Assembly: GCA_016286995.1 (NCBI GenBank)
Contig: JAEEVA010000031.1
Coordinates: forward strand, 1-36,802
Length of the DNA stretch: 36,802 nucleotides
Origin: Prevotella sp.
GTDB taxonomy: Bacteria; Bacteroidota; Bacteroidia; Bacteroidales; Bacteroidaceae
Direction of reading: 5' to 3'
A program made the translations under genes and the position numbers. Below, piece by piece: positions 1 to 8,859 of this stretch; position 1 is the stretch's first letter; each line of letters begins with the position of its first letter. The notes beneath the pieces are model-generated. The model did not search any database and was not told where the DNA came from. It worked only from the letters and a program-made list of their open reading frames with translations.

Positions 1-1159
1 CTTTGCAGAAGATCACCCTGGTGTGGTGAATGGTGCGATGCTGTACGACCGTCACCAGATGCAGGCATTGTTCCAATTAAGTATCGGTCAGCCTGGTTCG
101 TCGTTTGCCATAGAAATTGCAAGGAAGACTGGTATTCCCGAGGAGGTGATCAACGACGCCTCGGAGATTGTCGGGTCGGAGTATATCCAGAGCGACAAGT
201 ACCTGCAGGACATTGTGCGTGACAAGCGCTACTGGGAGGGTAAACGTCAGACCATTCACCAGCACGAAAAGTCGCTGGAGGGTCATATCCAACGATACGA
301 GACTAACTTGGAAGAGATAGAACGTGAGCGCAAGGCCATTTTGAACCGTGCCAAGGAGCAAGCCGAACAGTTGTTGGCTGAGGCCAACCGACGTATAGAG
401 AATGCCATCCGCGACATCAAGGAAGCTCAGGCCGAGAAGGAACAGACACGACTGATTCGCGAGGAGTTGCAGGAATTCCGTGAGCAGGTGAAAAACGACG
501 ACACACGTGGACTGATGAGCGAGGAGGACTTTGCCAAGCGTCTGCAGAAGATGGAAGAACGCAAAGCCCGTAAGGAGAAGCGTAAAGCCGAGAAAGGCGA
601 ACAGCAACGAGCTACCAGCGAGAAACTGGCAGCAAGGGCCAAGACCAACCTGAACGACGCAAACCGTCCATTGGAGAAGGGCGACAGCGTGCGCATCAAA
701 GGAACCAATAGCGTTGGCGAGATAGAAAGCATTCAGGGCAAGCAGGCCACGGTGGTGTTTGGAGGTTTGCGCTCGAAAGTGAAGCTGGAGCAGCTGGAGA
801 GAAGTGAAAAGTTAAGAGTGAAGAGTGAAGAATTCACTACCGCACATAAGCACGACCATATGGCTATTCAGACCTCGCATGTGACTCGTGCCACGATGGA
901 GGACCGCCGGCAAAATTTCCACCAGGATTTGGACGTGAGAGGCATGCGTGGTGACGAGGCTATTGATACCGTGATGCACTTCATCGACGACGCCATCCTC
1001 ATAGGACTGAGCCGTGTACGCATCCTGCATGGTACAGGAACGGGTGTGCTACGGCAGCTGATTCGCCAGTATCTGCATACGGTGCCCAACGTAAAAAGCG
1101 CAAAGGACGAACACGTACAGTTTGGCGGTGCTGGCATCACCGTAGTCGACCTGGACTGA
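1..1159 (+). CDS. mutS2: MutS2-family protein, C-terminal part (partial at window start)
   Basis: This is the C-terminal 385 codons of a MutS2 protein; the ATPase start lies before the window. The visible part opens with the end of the MutS-type ATPase (SIGQPGSSFAIEIARKTGIP). A long charged coiled coil follows (roughly 60-220 of the visible residues, rich in E, K, R and Q), then a small basic KOW-like segment. It ends in an Smr domain with the LDVRGMRGDEA and HGTGTG motifs. Family knowledge: MutS2 binds branched DNA or collided ribosomes, and the Smr domain is the nuclease or ribosome-contact part. Which role applies here cannot be told. Between the KOW-like segment and Smr, positions 804-845 carry a 7-bp tandem repeat (GTGAAAA-like, four units) that is read in frame as a linker. 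GH97 starts 24 bases downstream on the same strand. Confidence 0.93.
   Translation, partial: FAEDHPGVVNGAMLYDRHQMQALFQLSIGQPGSSFAIEIARKTGIPEEVINDASEIVGSEYIQSDKYLQDIVRDKRYWEGKRQTIHQHEKSLEGHIQRYETNLEEIERERKAILNRAKEQAEQLLAEANRRIENAIRDIKEAQAEKEQTRLIREELQEFREQVKNDDTRGLMSEEDFAKRLQKMEERKARKEKRKAEKGEQQRATSEKLAARAKTNLNDANRPLEKGDSVRIKGTNSVGEIESIQGKQATVVFGGLRSKVKLEQLERSEKLRVKSEEFTTAHKHDHMAIQTSHVTRATMEDRRQNFHQDLDVRGMRGDEAIDTVMHFIDDAILIGLSRVRILHGTGTGVLRQLIRQYLHTVPNVKSAKDEHVQFGGAGITVVDLD
804..845 (+). repeat. 7-bp tandem repeat (GTGAARA) inside mutS2
   Basis: Four 7-bp units (GTGAAAA, GTTAAGA, GTGAAGA, GTGAAGA) are followed by ATTCACTACCGCAC. The same array and the same CTACCGCAC tail recur at 26606-26640, and in inverted form in the riboswitch at 30788-30829. 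Here the array is translated as the linker before the Smr domain. Confidence 0.8.
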
Positions 1160-1183
1160 AGATGTATAAGAATAAATATAACG

Positions 1184-3088
1184 ATGAAAACCAAAGCTAT
1201 TTTACTGTTGTTAACGGTGGCACTGAATGCTATTGCTACGGACCACCAGATAGCATCGCCCGACGGACGGTTGCAAGTAACCATTCATGCCGGCAAGGAC
1301 CGACTGACGTGGGAAGTGAGACACGGAGAAACTCAGGTGCTGACACCCTCGGAAATAGGGCTCAGCGAGTCGTTTACCAACTACAAGCCAAAAGGGGCTG
1401 TAACACCTAACAGCATCACGTTGGGAAAAGCAACGACACGGGTGGAATTCCGTGTTGACAACGATGCTGCCGCCTATCGCATCTGCATAGACTCAAAGCA
1501 TGGCCGTGTGGTGACCAACGAAACAGCAGAGTTTAACTTTGCTGATGACTATCAGGCATTCATCCCCTATGTCAACGACAATCGTGGGGGCGAGCGCTAC
1601 TGCTACAGTTTCGAGTCGTACTACGACGAACAACCGCTGTCGCAAATGTTTGCCGACTCGCTGGCCATCAATCCCTTGGCTGTCCGTCTGCCCGAGGGTA
1701 AGCTGGCGGTGATTGCCGACATGGGTGCGACAGACTATCCTGGCATGTTTCTCGTCAAAAACGGCAAATATGGACTAAAGGCTGTTTTTGCCCCCTATTC
1801 CATCAACGAAGAGATTGGTGGTTATAATCGTCTGAACCTCGTACCCACCGACCGTGCTCCGTATATCGCCCGGAATGTGCAGGGAGAACTACCGTGGCGC
1901 ATCGTGCTTGTTACTACTCAGGACAAACAGCTGCTGACGGCCCGTCTGCCCCAACGCTTCGGCCCGAAGTGCCAGATTCAGGATACGTCGTGGATACGTC
2001 CAGGTAAAGTGGCTTGGGACTGGTGGAACGCCACTATGCTGACCGCTGTACCATTCCGTGCAGGTATGAATACCGACACGTACCGCTACTACATCGACTT
2101 TGCCGCCAAGAACCATCTGGAGTACATCATCATCGACGAGGGATGGAGTACAGACGAAAGCCTGCGTTCGGAACTGAATCCCGACATCGACCTGCTGAGC
2201 CTTTTGCCCTATGCTGAAAAGAAGGGTGTGGGTATCATCCTGTGGAGTTCGTGGCGCAATTGCATCAAAAATACGGAGGATGACTTCAGGTACTATGCAT
2301 CGTTGGGCGTTAAGGGCTTCAAGGTTGACTTCTTCGACCGTGACGACCAGACCGTCATGCAATCGGCATGGAAGATTGCAGAGATTGCCGCCAAGAACCA
2401 TTTGTTGCTCGACTTCCACGGCTATCGGCCTACTGGCATTCAGCAGGCTTGGCCCAACATCGTGAACTTTGAGGGGGTCAAGGGCTTGGAGAATTCTAAG
2501 TGGGAACCGCGTGTGGGGGACGGACCATTGCACGACCAGCCTCGCTACGACGTCACTATCCCTTATCTGCGCCAGCTCATAGGTCCGCTTGACTATACCC
2601 CTGGAGCGATGACCAACGCCACGCGTGCCCAGTTCTTCGGCAACAACGACCATCCCATGAGTCAGGGTACTCGTGCTCACCAAGTGGCTATGTACACCCT
2701 GTTCGATGCCCCCCTGCAGATGCTGGCCGACTCGCCATCGAAGTATATCAGGGAACAGGAAACCACCGACTTCATCCGTCAGATACCCACCACATTCGAC
2801 GAAACCAGAGCCATTGACGGTTTACTTGGCGAGTACGTCATCATGGCCCGTCGCAAGGGTTCTACATGGTACATAGCCGCAATGACCAACTGGATGCCTC
2901 GCACCCTGACCATTCCGCTCGACATGCTGACAAGCGGCACGCATCAGGCAGAAATCTTTTCCGATGGAATTAATGCGGATCGTGATGCCAGCGACTACGT
3001 CAAAAGCACCCGACAGGTTAACAGCAATGACATTCTCCAAATCAAAATGGCACCAGGTGGCGGATGGAGCGCAATCGTTACTGATTAG
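1184..3088 (+). CDS. Glycoside hydrolase family 97 (alpha-glucosidase/alpha-galactosidase type)
   Basis: This 634-residue exported glycosidase begins with a signal peptide (MKTKAILLLLTVALNAIA). A GH97 N-terminal beta-sandwich starting at SPDGRLQVTI follows, then a TIM barrel from about residue 270 and a C-terminal beta domain. Barrel motifs are VAWDWWN (276-282), IIDEGWS (316-322), GFKVDFFDRDDQ (378-389) and NFEGVKGLEN (428-437). GH97 contains inverting alpha-glucosidases (SusB type, catalytic glutamates) and retaining alpha-galactosidases with an aspartate nucleophile. Asp382 in KVDFF lies where the retaining nucleophile is expected, with Glu430 or Glu436 as candidate acid/base, so I lean to the retaining type. 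This is an inference from motif spacing. The gene follows mutS2 by 24 bases, and its end overlaps the convergent queH by 11 bases. Confidence 0.9.
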   Translation: MKTKAILLLLTVALNAIATDHQIASPDGRLQVTIHAGKDRLTWEVRHGETQVLTPSEIGLSESFTNYKPKGAVTPNSITLGKATTRVEFRVDNDAAAYRICIDSKHGRVVTNETAEFNFADDYQAFIPYVNDNRGGERYCYSFESYYDEQPLSQMFADSLAINPLAVRLPEGKLAVIADMGATDYPGMFLVKNGKYGLKAVFAPYSINEEIGGYNRLNLVPTDRAPYIARNVQGELPWRIVLVTTQDKQLLTARLPQRFGPKCQIQDTSWIRPGKVAWDWWNATMLTAVPFRAGMNTDTYRYYIDFAAKNHLEYIIIDEGWSTDESLRSELNPDIDLLSLLPYAEKKGVGIILWSSWRNCIKNTEDDFRYYASLGVKGFKVDFFDRDDQTVMQSAWKIAEIAAKNHLLLDFHGYRPTGIQQAWPNIVNFEGVKGLENSKWEPRVGDGPLHDQPRYDVTIPYLRQLIGPLDYTPGAMTNATRAQFFGNNDHPMSQGTRAHQVAMYTLFDAPLQMLADSPSKYIREQETTDFIRQIPTTFDETRAIDGLLGEYVIMARRKGSTWYIAAMTNWMPRTLTIPLDMLTSGTHQAEIFSDGINADRDASDYVKSTRQVNSNDILQIKMAPGGGWSAIVTD

Positions 3089-3698
3089 AATTGGGTGATT
3101 GGTGCTGCATTGAAAATTCGCAGCCACAATAGCGCTGATTGTAAAAATGATATTCTTTCAATAGTTGGTTTCGTCGTTCCTGAAGACCGCCCTTACGCCA
3201 ATTCTGTGCCCAGAAAGCGACATTAAAGGATTGTTCGCATGTATCGTTAACTTTCTGCTCAGCTATATGTCCAGCAAGCTCAATCTGCTCAAGACTCTTC
3301 CAACGGCTGGATGCCAGTGTGGTAGCGAAATAACGGATGCCGAGTTCGCAGGCTTTGTGGGCAGTCTCTGTCAGTCGTAATACAAAGCACTGCTGGCAGC
3401 GACGACCACGCTCGGGCTCTTCTTCGAGTCCGCAGACACCCTTGCGCCATTGGTCATGATTATAGTCGCCATCAATCCAACGGATGCCTAAACTCTCGGC
3501 ATGGCGTTTGCTTTCCTGCTTACGAATCTCATATTCCTCACGTGGGAAGATATTAGGATTATAATAAAAAATGGTAGGACGGATACCATTGGCCATCAAC
3601 CATTCGACAATGGCAGAGGAACAAGGGGCACAACAAGCATGCAATAAAATTTCAGTACATCCTTCAGGTATGACGATAGACGACTTTCCACTTTTCAT
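3078..3698 (-). CDS. queH: Epoxyqueuosine reductase QueH
   Basis: QueH catalyses the last step of queuosine synthesis, reducing epoxyqueuosine in tRNA; it is the non-B12 alternative to QueG. The 206-residue product has the family cysteines: HACCAPC (Cys22, Cys23, Cys26), RRCQQC (Cys101, Cys104) and a C-terminal YCGC, expected to hold an Fe-S cluster and a second metal. The start MKSGKSS is 3 bases after the upstream gene's stop and has AGAGG about 9 bases ahead, so I prefer it to the longer frame that would begin at 3722. It is the last gene of a leftward trio with the J-domain and HD genes. The stop overlaps the GH97 stop by 11 bases. Confidence 0.92.
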   Translation of the reverse strand: MKSGKSSIVIPEGCTEILLHACCAPCSSAIVEWLMANGIRPTIFYYNPNIFPREEYEIRKQESKRHAESLGIRWIDGDYNHDQWRKGVCGLEEEPERGRRCQQCFVLRLTETAHKACELGIRYFATTLASSRWKSLEQIELAGHIAEQKVNDTCEQSFNVAFWAQNWRKGGLQERRNQLLKEYHFYNQRYCGCEFSMQHQSPNSNQ

Positions 3699-3700
3699 AA

Positions 3701-4504
3701 TTAAAGACCTCTGGCTTTCCAAATGCGCTCTTTTGCTTCATTGATTTTCTGGAATTTCTTCTCTGCTGCCCGACGGATATCCTCACCTAAAGCCGCCACC
3801 TTATCGGGATGGTGCTCCAGCGCCAGCTTACGATAGGCCTTCTTTACCTCATCATCAGTAGCATCAGGTGATACACCCAACACTTGATAGGCCGATGCGA
3901 GGTCGTCCTTACACATACCTAACATCGAATCTATCTCGTCTGCCGACATCTGCATCCACTGAGCACATTCCTTCATGGCACGCACCTCAGAAGGGTCAAC
4001 GCGTCCGTCAGCCTGGGATATCAATACCAAGAAATTCAGCAACTGTAAACGTTGCGAATAGTCCAGACTGGTGGCTATCTGACCACAACACTGCATTACG
4101 GTCTGACGGAAGCTGGCTGCACCGACACGTTTCTGTTCTTCGAAGAGCTTGCGCAAAATGTCATCGCCCTGCTGACGGGCCACATTACCGAAATTCTGTT
4201 GCAACACGTTACGCACCAGTTCCATCTCGGAATGCATCACCTTGCCGTCGGCCTTGATGATATACGACGTCAGCACCAGCATAGAAAACAGGAAACTGTT
4301 GCGCTGCCCCTGATTGACACGCTGTTGTCCGTAGACATTCGATTCGAAGCCACTCTGTCCATCGAATGTGCCTTGTGTTTCAGGCGTATTGACACCATCG
4401 AGCATGGCGTCGAACGCCCCACCGAACAATATGCCCAGCAATGCGCCTAACGGTCCTGCTGTCATAAAGCCCAAGAATCCTCCTATCCACTTACCTATTG
4501 CCAT
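3701..4504 (-). CDS. TerB-like / DnaJ-domain protein (DjlA-like)
   Basis: The 267-residue protein begins with a glycine-rich hydrophobic segment (residues 5-36, [17 protein letters not shown]) that could insert in the membrane, as in DjlA. A TerB-like all-helical domain follows (about 65-185, with IIKADGKV and ISQADGRV, two acidic metal-binding-like turns). A C-terminal J domain (about 198-267) carries the HPD signature in [15 protein letters not shown]-domain proteins stimulate Hsp70 (DnaK) ATPase; the DjlA class does so at the inner membrane. The gene is followed 2 bases later by queH and preceded by the HD gene 36 bases upstream, suggesting one transcript. No substrate can be assigned. Confidence 0.88.
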   Translation of the reverse strand: MAIGKWIGGFLGFMTAGPLGALLGILFGGAFDAMLDGVNTPETQGTFDGQSGFESNVYGQQRVNQGQRNSFLFSMLVLTSYIIKADGKVMHSEMELVRNVLQQNFGNVARQQGDDILRKLFEEQKRVGAASFRQTVMQCCGQIATSLDYSQRLQLLNFLVLISQADGRVDPSEVRAMKECAQWMQMSADEIDSMLGMCKDDLASAYQVLGVSPDATDDEVKKAYRKLALEHHPDKVAALGEDIRRAAEKKFQKINEAKERIWKARGL

Positions 4505-4540
4505 AACATCTACCTTCTTACCTCAGACATCTTACATCAT

Positions 4541-5203
4541 TTAATACTCATGCCACCAGGCCGTTTGGTTCTGTTCTTCGCGTTCCAGATCGTCAATCAG
4601 ACACTCTGCAATCTTTAGCACCACCTCCTGAGGGACCAACATCCGCGGGTCTTTGCTATGCGGATTGATAGCAGCCAGGAAATGTGGCATCTCTTGCTTG
4701 TAGACTTCTCTCATACGGTCGTTGGAAGCCTCACTTCTGGCACACGAGAACGTAATATTGGCCAGTCTATCGCACAGTTTCACAAAGGGTGCATAGGGCG
4801 TCTCACGAATGCCTTTATAATAGTTCTCCCCTGCTCTTTCAGCACGGTTGCGCCCCTTATCGTTCGTCAGCGCATAAACTATTTCCGTAGCCATCAGCGC
4901 CTGTTCCTCCGCCAGATAATTGCGTGCCTCTTTCATGACATCGTTATACGTCAGTCGGGCATCCTCGATGCTGTCGTGATAGTAGCCGCCAAAAAACAAC
5001 GGTAAAACGTCTGCCTCATTGGCACATACCAGATAGCCGAAATCACGAATGCCGTTGACCACCATATCCAAATGATATCCGTATGGCAGTGACTTACCAT
5101 ATATCTGATTAACACTCTCATGCAAATGGTGGGCTTTCTGCCTGATTTGCTCTATTTTGTCGGCATATTTTTCTACGTATACCTCAAACTCTTTTTGTTC
5201 CAT
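4541..5203 (-). CDS. HD-domain phosphohydrolase, RelA/SpoT-like hydrolase type
   Basis: This 220-residue single-domain protein has the (p)ppGpp-hydrolase-like HD arrangement: His44 in GYHLDMV, His76-Asp77 with Glu80-Asp81 in YYHDSIEDAR (the HDxxED form), and Asp in KLCDRLANITF. These are the metal ligands of the MESH1/SpoT hydrolase fold. No synthetase, TGS or ACT domain is attached, so it may be a small alarmone hydrolase or hydrolyse another nucleotide; the sequence does not settle this. I chose the start MEQKEFEVYV at 5203 because the -7 element at 5222-5229 lies just upstream. The longer frame to 5323 would run back over that promoter. It is first of the leftward trio with the TerB/J-domain gene and queH. 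Confidence 0.8.
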   Translation of the reverse strand: MEQKEFEVYVEKYADKIEQIRQKAHHLHESVNQIYGKSLPYGYHLDMVVNGIRDFGYLVCANEADVLPLFFGGYYHDSIEDARLTYNDVMKEARNYLAEEQALMATEIVYALTNDKGRNRAERAGENYYKGIRETPYAPFVKLCDRLANITFSCARSEASNDRMREVYKQEMPHFLAAINPHSKDPRMLVPQEVVLKIAECLIDDLEREEQNQTAWWHEY

Positions 5204-5221
5204 ATTGTCTGATTTTGTGTG

Positions 5222-5229
5222 CAAAGATA
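5222..5229 (-). promoter_or_regulatory. Bacteroidetes -7 element for the HD/J-domain/queH genes
   Basis: On the minus strand this reads TATCTTTG, matching TAnnTTTG, and lies 19 bases before the chosen HD start. It faces the pepD promoter on the other strand. Confidence 0.65.
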
Positions 5230-5238
5230 CAAAATAAA

Positions 5239-5276
5239 GTGAAAAGAGAATCGTGAATAGTGAAAAATTTCGTACC
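5239..5276 (+). repeat. 7-bp repeat array running into the pepD promoter
   Basis: Units GTGAAAA, GAGAATC, GTGAATA, GTGAAAA are followed by ATTTCGTACC. The tail resembles the ATTTGCTACC tail of the arrays at 26606 and 30788, but here its final TACC also forms the first half of the pepD -7 element. Confidence 0.65.
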
Positions 5277-5280
5277 TTTG
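5273..5280 (+). promoter_or_regulatory. Bacteroidetes -7 element for pepD
   Basis: TACCTTTG lies 33 bases before the pepD start. No clear TTTG -33 element is seen 19-21 bases upstream, where the 7-bp repeat array lies. Confidence 0.65.
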
Positions 5281-5313
5281 CACCAAAATAAGTATTATTA
5301 ACTATCAGAAACG

Positions 5314-6741
5314 ATGCCAACAACAGAACGTATATTCCAGATTTTCAAGGAACTGAACCAAATTCCACGTCCGTCACACCACGAAGAAAGAGTTGCAGAC
5401 TACCTGTGCCAGTTTGCCGAGCGATTGCATTTAGACTACGAGCGTGATGCCGAGAACTGTGTCGTTATACGCAAAGAGGCAACACCCGGACATGAGGCTG
5501 CAGAGTCCATCGCATTGCTGAACCACATGGATATGGTATGCGTAGGCATGAGTAACCCGCTCTCTGACCCCATCAATGCTTATACGGAGAATGGCTGGAT
5601 GAAGGCACACGGCACGTCGCTGGGAGCAGACAACGGCATTGGACTGTCGATGGCATTGGCCGTGCTCGAGGATGACAGCATTGTACACCCGGCACTGGAA
5701 GTCATCACAACCACCAATGAAGAAGACGGCATGTCGGGAGCTGCCGCACTATCGAAGGACTTCTTGCATGCCCGCAAAGTGATTAACCTCGATTCAGAGG
5801 ACTACGACACTATCACGACAGGAGCTGCCGGAGCCTGTCTTCAGTTCCACCGTATTCCGATGAAACGACAGCCTGCCCCTGGTGGCAAACGCCGCTGGTA
5901 TCGCATCCGTTTCGAAGGTGGTCTGGGCGGTCACTCCGGGGTCGACATCAACAAGGGTCGTTGCAGCGCCGTTGTGGCTGCATGGGCCATTCTGGCTGCC
6001 ATCTACAATGAGTACGACTTCGACGTAGCATCCATCAATATTGGTGAAGCAAACGCCTCGATAGCGTCATCGGCAGAGATCATCGTCTGTGTGCCGTCTG
6101 GCGAAGCCTGCGAATTTGTCAAGTCTCAGCAGGACATGATGAACGCATGGTTGCGCGAGGAATATCCGCAGGACCCGAAGATAACGTGCAGCATAGAGAA
6201 ATGCGAGAAACAGGACACGGTCATTCCTACGGAGGTCTTCGATGCGCTGATGGGCTGTCTGGAACAGATTCCACAAGGTATGGTAAGAATGAGTAAGACG
6301 ATGAAGGATACGGTAGAGACATCTAATAACGTAGGGCGTATCGTAACAGAAGAAGACCATATCTTTGTCTCCACTCATACCCGCAGTTTCATTGACGACG
6401 ACATGGCGGCGCTGAGCAAGGAGATTGCCAACACTTTTGCCGCTGCTGGAGCAACATCAGAAACCATCATGTCGGTCCCAGCCTGGCAGGAAGACCAACT
6501 GTCGCCATTCCTACAACTGGTCAGCGATACCTTTGACAACATCTTGGGATGGCGCCCACGAATGGTCGCTATGCATTTTGTCCTCGAGGCAGGTTTCTTC
6601 GTACAGCACTATCCTGGCATTCAGATTGCCAGCATCGGACCGCGCATCGTGGAGCCACACTCAACCAGTGAGCGCGTGGAATTGAAGACCATCGAAGACA
6701 TCTGGCTGGTGCTGTTGGAACTGCTAAAGAAGCTTGCATAA
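5314..6741 (+). CDS. pepD: Xaa-His dipeptidase / aminoacyl-histidine dipeptidase (M20C)
   Basis: This 475-residue cytosolic zinc dipeptidase of the PepD (M20C) type has no signal peptide. Expected metal and catalytic residues are present: His71 and Asp73 in LLNHMDMVC, Asp106 in LGADNGIG, Glu136-Glu137 in TTNEEDGMSGA, Asp160 in INLDSED, and the late histidine in EPHSTSERVE. The lid domain sits around residues 200-380, starting at GGLGGHSGVDI. Length matches the family (about 480). It cleaves aminoacyl-histidine and other dipeptides. It has its own promoter and faces tyrA convergently across the palindrome at 6748-6819. Confidence 0.94.
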   Translation: MPTTERIFQIFKELNQIPRPSHHEERVADYLCQFAERLHLDYERDAENCVVIRKEATPGHEAAESIALLNHMDMVCVGMSNPLSDPINAYTENGWMKAHGTSLGADNGIGLSMALAVLEDDSIVHPALEVITTTNEEDGMSGAAALSKDFLHARKVINLDSEDYDTITTGAAGACLQFHRIPMKRQPAPGGKRRWYRIRFEGGLGGHSGVDINKGRCSAVVAAWAILAAIYNEYDFDVASINIGEANASIASSAEIIVCVPSGEACEFVKSQQDMMNAWLREEYPQDPKITCSIEKCEKQDTVIPTEVFDALMGCLEQIPQGMVRMSKTMKDTVETSNNVGRIVTEEDHIFVSTHTRSFIDDDMAALSKEIANTFAAAGATSETIMSVPAWQEDQLSPFLQLVSDTFDNILGWRPRMVAMHFVLEAGFFVQHYPGIQIASIGPRIVEPHSTSERVELKTIEDIWLVLLELLKKLA

Positions 6742-6747
6742 ATAAAG

Positions 6748-6819
6748 CAACGGATTACACGAATTTTACAGATTGATAATCAGCATAAGCTTAATCCGTA
6801 TAATCCGTGTAATTCGTTG
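6748..6819. repeat. 27-bp imperfect inverted repeat between convergent pepD and tyrA
   Basis: The arms are 6748-6774 and 6793-6819, built on ACGGATTACACGAATT-like words, with about five mismatches and an 18-base gap. Placed between two converging genes it could act as a bidirectional terminator, but it lacks clear T tracts and looks more like a dispersed palindromic repeat. Confidence 0.6.
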
Positions 6820-6828
6820 TCTAAAACT

Positions 6829-7623
6829 TTATTGTTTGATTTCGATGTCACGCTTGACATTATTACGTATCTTCGTGAGATAGCCTTTCATACCCTCGGC
6901 ATCCTTGTTGTCAATAATCTCGAGCAATTCTTTCAGCTCCGTACGAATCTGACTGACTTGGTCGTGGGTATAGGGGTTGAACAGAATTTCCTGCAATAGG
7001 TAATCGTCCTCGTTGAGCACACCCTTGGCAATACGCATGTGGCGCTTGAAAGTGGTACCTGGGGCATCCTGATGCTTCATGACAGCTGCAAAGACAAAGG
7101 TTGACACGAATGGAATAGACAGCGAATAGGCCACCGTCTTATCGTGTTCCTCGAAGGTGTATTCATAGATATTGAGGCCCAGCTTCTGATACAGGTCCTT
7201 AAAGAAGATACGTCCCATGTAGTCGCCCTCGCTGATGATGATGGCATTCTCCTCAGAGAGCTGCTGCAGATTGGCAAACGTCGGTCCGAACATGGGGTGT
7301 GTCGAAACGTAGCGCATACCTGTCGACTCGTAGAACTCCTTCATATCGGTCTTCACAGAGGCAATATCGCTGATGATACACTCCTTGGGCAGATAGGGAA
7401 TGACCTCCTTGAACACAGGGATAGTATACTTCAGCGTCACCGCATTGATGAGCAGCTCGGGCTTAAACTCCCGAATCTCCTCGAAGGTGGTGAAACGCTG
7501 GCAGTTGTAGGTGAAACGCATGCGCTTGGGGTCGCGCTCAAAGACCGCCACCTCGTGGTCGAAACTCAGCAGGTCGATGAAGAAACTTCCCATCTTGCCT
7601 GCACCCATTACTAATATTTTCAT
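6829..7623 (-). CDS. tyrA: Prephenate dehydrogenase
   Basis: This is the tyrosine branch enzyme: NAD-dependent oxidative decarboxylation of prephenate to 4-hydroxyphenylpyruvate. The 264-residue product starts with a Rossmann motif (MGAGKMG) and has the family blocks ISDIASVKTDM and THPMFGPTFANL, then an all-helical C-terminal half. No chorismate mutase or ACT domain is attached; the mutase is fused to the DAHP synthase upstream. I chose the start MKILVMGAG at 7623 because the longer frame reads back through 8-bp GAATTGAA repeats. It is the last gene of the leftward aromatic operon, 111 bases after the DAHP synthase gene. Confidence 0.92.
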   Translation of the reverse strand: MKILVMGAGKMGSFFIDLLSFDHEVAVFERDPKRMRFTYNCQRFTTFEEIREFKPELLINAVTLKYTIPVFKEVIPYLPKECIISDIASVKTDMKEFYESTGMRYVSTHPMFGPTFANLQQLSEENAIIISEGDYMGRIFFKDLYQKLGLNIYEYTFEEHDKTVAYSLSIPFVSTFVFAAVMKHQDAPGTTFKRHMRIAKGVLNEDDYLLQEILFNPYTHDQVSQIRTELKELLEIIDNKDAEGMKGYLTKIRNNVKRDIEIKQ

Positions 7624-7734
7624 AGAATTGAAAAATTCAAGAATTGAAGAATTGAAGTTGTTTTGAAGAATTGAAGAATTGAAGTTGTTCAAGCCGCATG
7701 GACTTCAATCCTTCAATTTTACAATTTTTTAATT
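7624..7734 (-). repeat. 8-bp repeat array (GAATTGAA) between DAHP synthase and tyrA
   Basis: Direct copies of GAATTGAA and its complement TTCAATTT fill this junction. The same words fill 8800-8840, 9225-9260, 10390-10430 and 10480-10510, so nearly every junction of this operon carries them. No gene is seen here. Confidence 0.75.
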
Positions 7735-8799
7735 TTACTTGTTGACTATTTCAATCTGTTGGCGAACGGACTCTTCGTGGATGCTCTCGAAGACTTTGGC
7801 GACAAACTCGGCAGCCATTCCTGTCAGCGTACCCTGCACGCCACGCTTCTCAAGGATTTCATTGTAGCGTGAAGCCTGCAACACGGTCATGTTGTGTTCC
7901 TTCTTGTATTCACCAATCTGACGACAAACCTGCATGCGTTTGGCCAAGAGATCCATCAACTGGTTGTCGAGGTCATCAATCTGCTTGCGTAACTGCTGAA
8001 TGCCCTCGGTAGTGACATGCTCATCACGGATAATCAACAGCGAGAGGATGTAGTCGAGCACATCAGGAGTAACCTGCTGCTTAGCATCACTCCAAGCCTT
8101 GTCAGGATCACAGTGGCTCTCGACAATCAGACCATCGAAGCCCAGGTCCATCGCCTGCTGACACAGCGGGGCAATCAGTTCACGACGACCACCGATATGC
8201 GAGGGGTCGCTGATGATAGGAAGGTCAGGAATACGACGATGCAACTCAATGGGAATCTGCCACATAGGAGCATTTCGATAAATCTTCTGTTCATAACTGG
8301 AAAAACCACGATGGATGGCTCCAAGACGCTTGACACCAGCCTGATTGAGGCGCTGCAGGGCACCAATCCAGAGTTCCAAATCAGGATTGACGGGATTCTT
8401 CACGAACACAGGTTTATCCACACCCTTCAAGGCATCAGCCAGGGCCTGCATGGCAAAGGGATTAGCGGTCGTACGGGCACCAATCCACAGGATGTCCATA
8501 TCGTACTTCAGGGCCAACTCCACATGCTCGGGGGTAGCCACCTCGGTAGCTATCAGCATGTGAGTTTCCTCCTTCACCTGCTTCATCCAGGGCAGGGCCT
8601 TTTCGCCGTTACCCTCGAAGCCACCTGGTTTGGTACGGGGTTTCCACACTCCAGCACGGAAGTTATGACAGCCCTTCATAGCCAGCTGGCGGGCAGTTTC
8701 CATCACTTGCTCCTCAGTCTCGGCACTACAGGGACCTGCAATGACGAAGGGGCGTTCATTGTCACTCGGAAGATTCAGTTTCTCTAATTCCAGTTCCAT
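7735..8799 (-). CDS. DAHP synthase / chorismate mutase fusion
   Basis: This bifunctional 354-residue enzyme has an N-terminal DAHP synthase (about 1-255) of the KDO8P-synthase-like class: GPCSAETEEQV, GVWKPRTKPGGFEG, KNPVNPDLELWIGAL, ISDPSHIGGRRE and IVESHCDP. The C-terminal AroQ-type chorismate mutase helix bundle spans about 265-354 (IQQLRKQIDDLDNQLMDLL, then KRMQVCRQIGEYKK). It therefore supplies the first committed step of the shikimate route and the chorismate-to-prephenate step. Members of this fusion class are often feedback-controlled through the mutase domain. It lies in the operon pheA, aminotransferase, this gene, tyrA, so the whole prephenate branch is co-transcribed. Confidence 0.94.
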   Translation of the reverse strand: MELELEKLNLPSDNERPFVIAGPCSAETEEQVMETARQLAMKGCHNFRAGVWKPRTKPGGFEGNGEKALPWMKQVKEETHMLIATEVATPEHVELALKYDMDILWIGARTTANPFAMQALADALKGVDKPVFVKNPVNPDLELWIGALQRLNQAGVKRLGAIHRGFSSYEQKIYRNAPMWQIPIELHRRIPDLPIISDPSHIGGRRELIAPLCQQAMDLGFDGLIVESHCDPDKAWSDAKQQVTPDVLDYILSLLIIRDEHVTTEGIQQLRKQIDDLDNQLMDLLAKRMQVCRQIGEYKKEHNMTVLQASRYNEILEKRGVQGTLTGMAAEFVAKVFESIHEESVRQQIEIVNK

Positions 8800-8859
8800 A
8801 CTTTTTAAAATTTAAGAATTTAAGAATTGAAGAATTGAAGTTCTTCACATCATCCATTC

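Noticed and set aside
6748..6819. Classical intrinsic terminator between pepD and tyrA
   Set aside because: The stem is long but mismatched and has no T tract on either side, so I list it as a repeat only.
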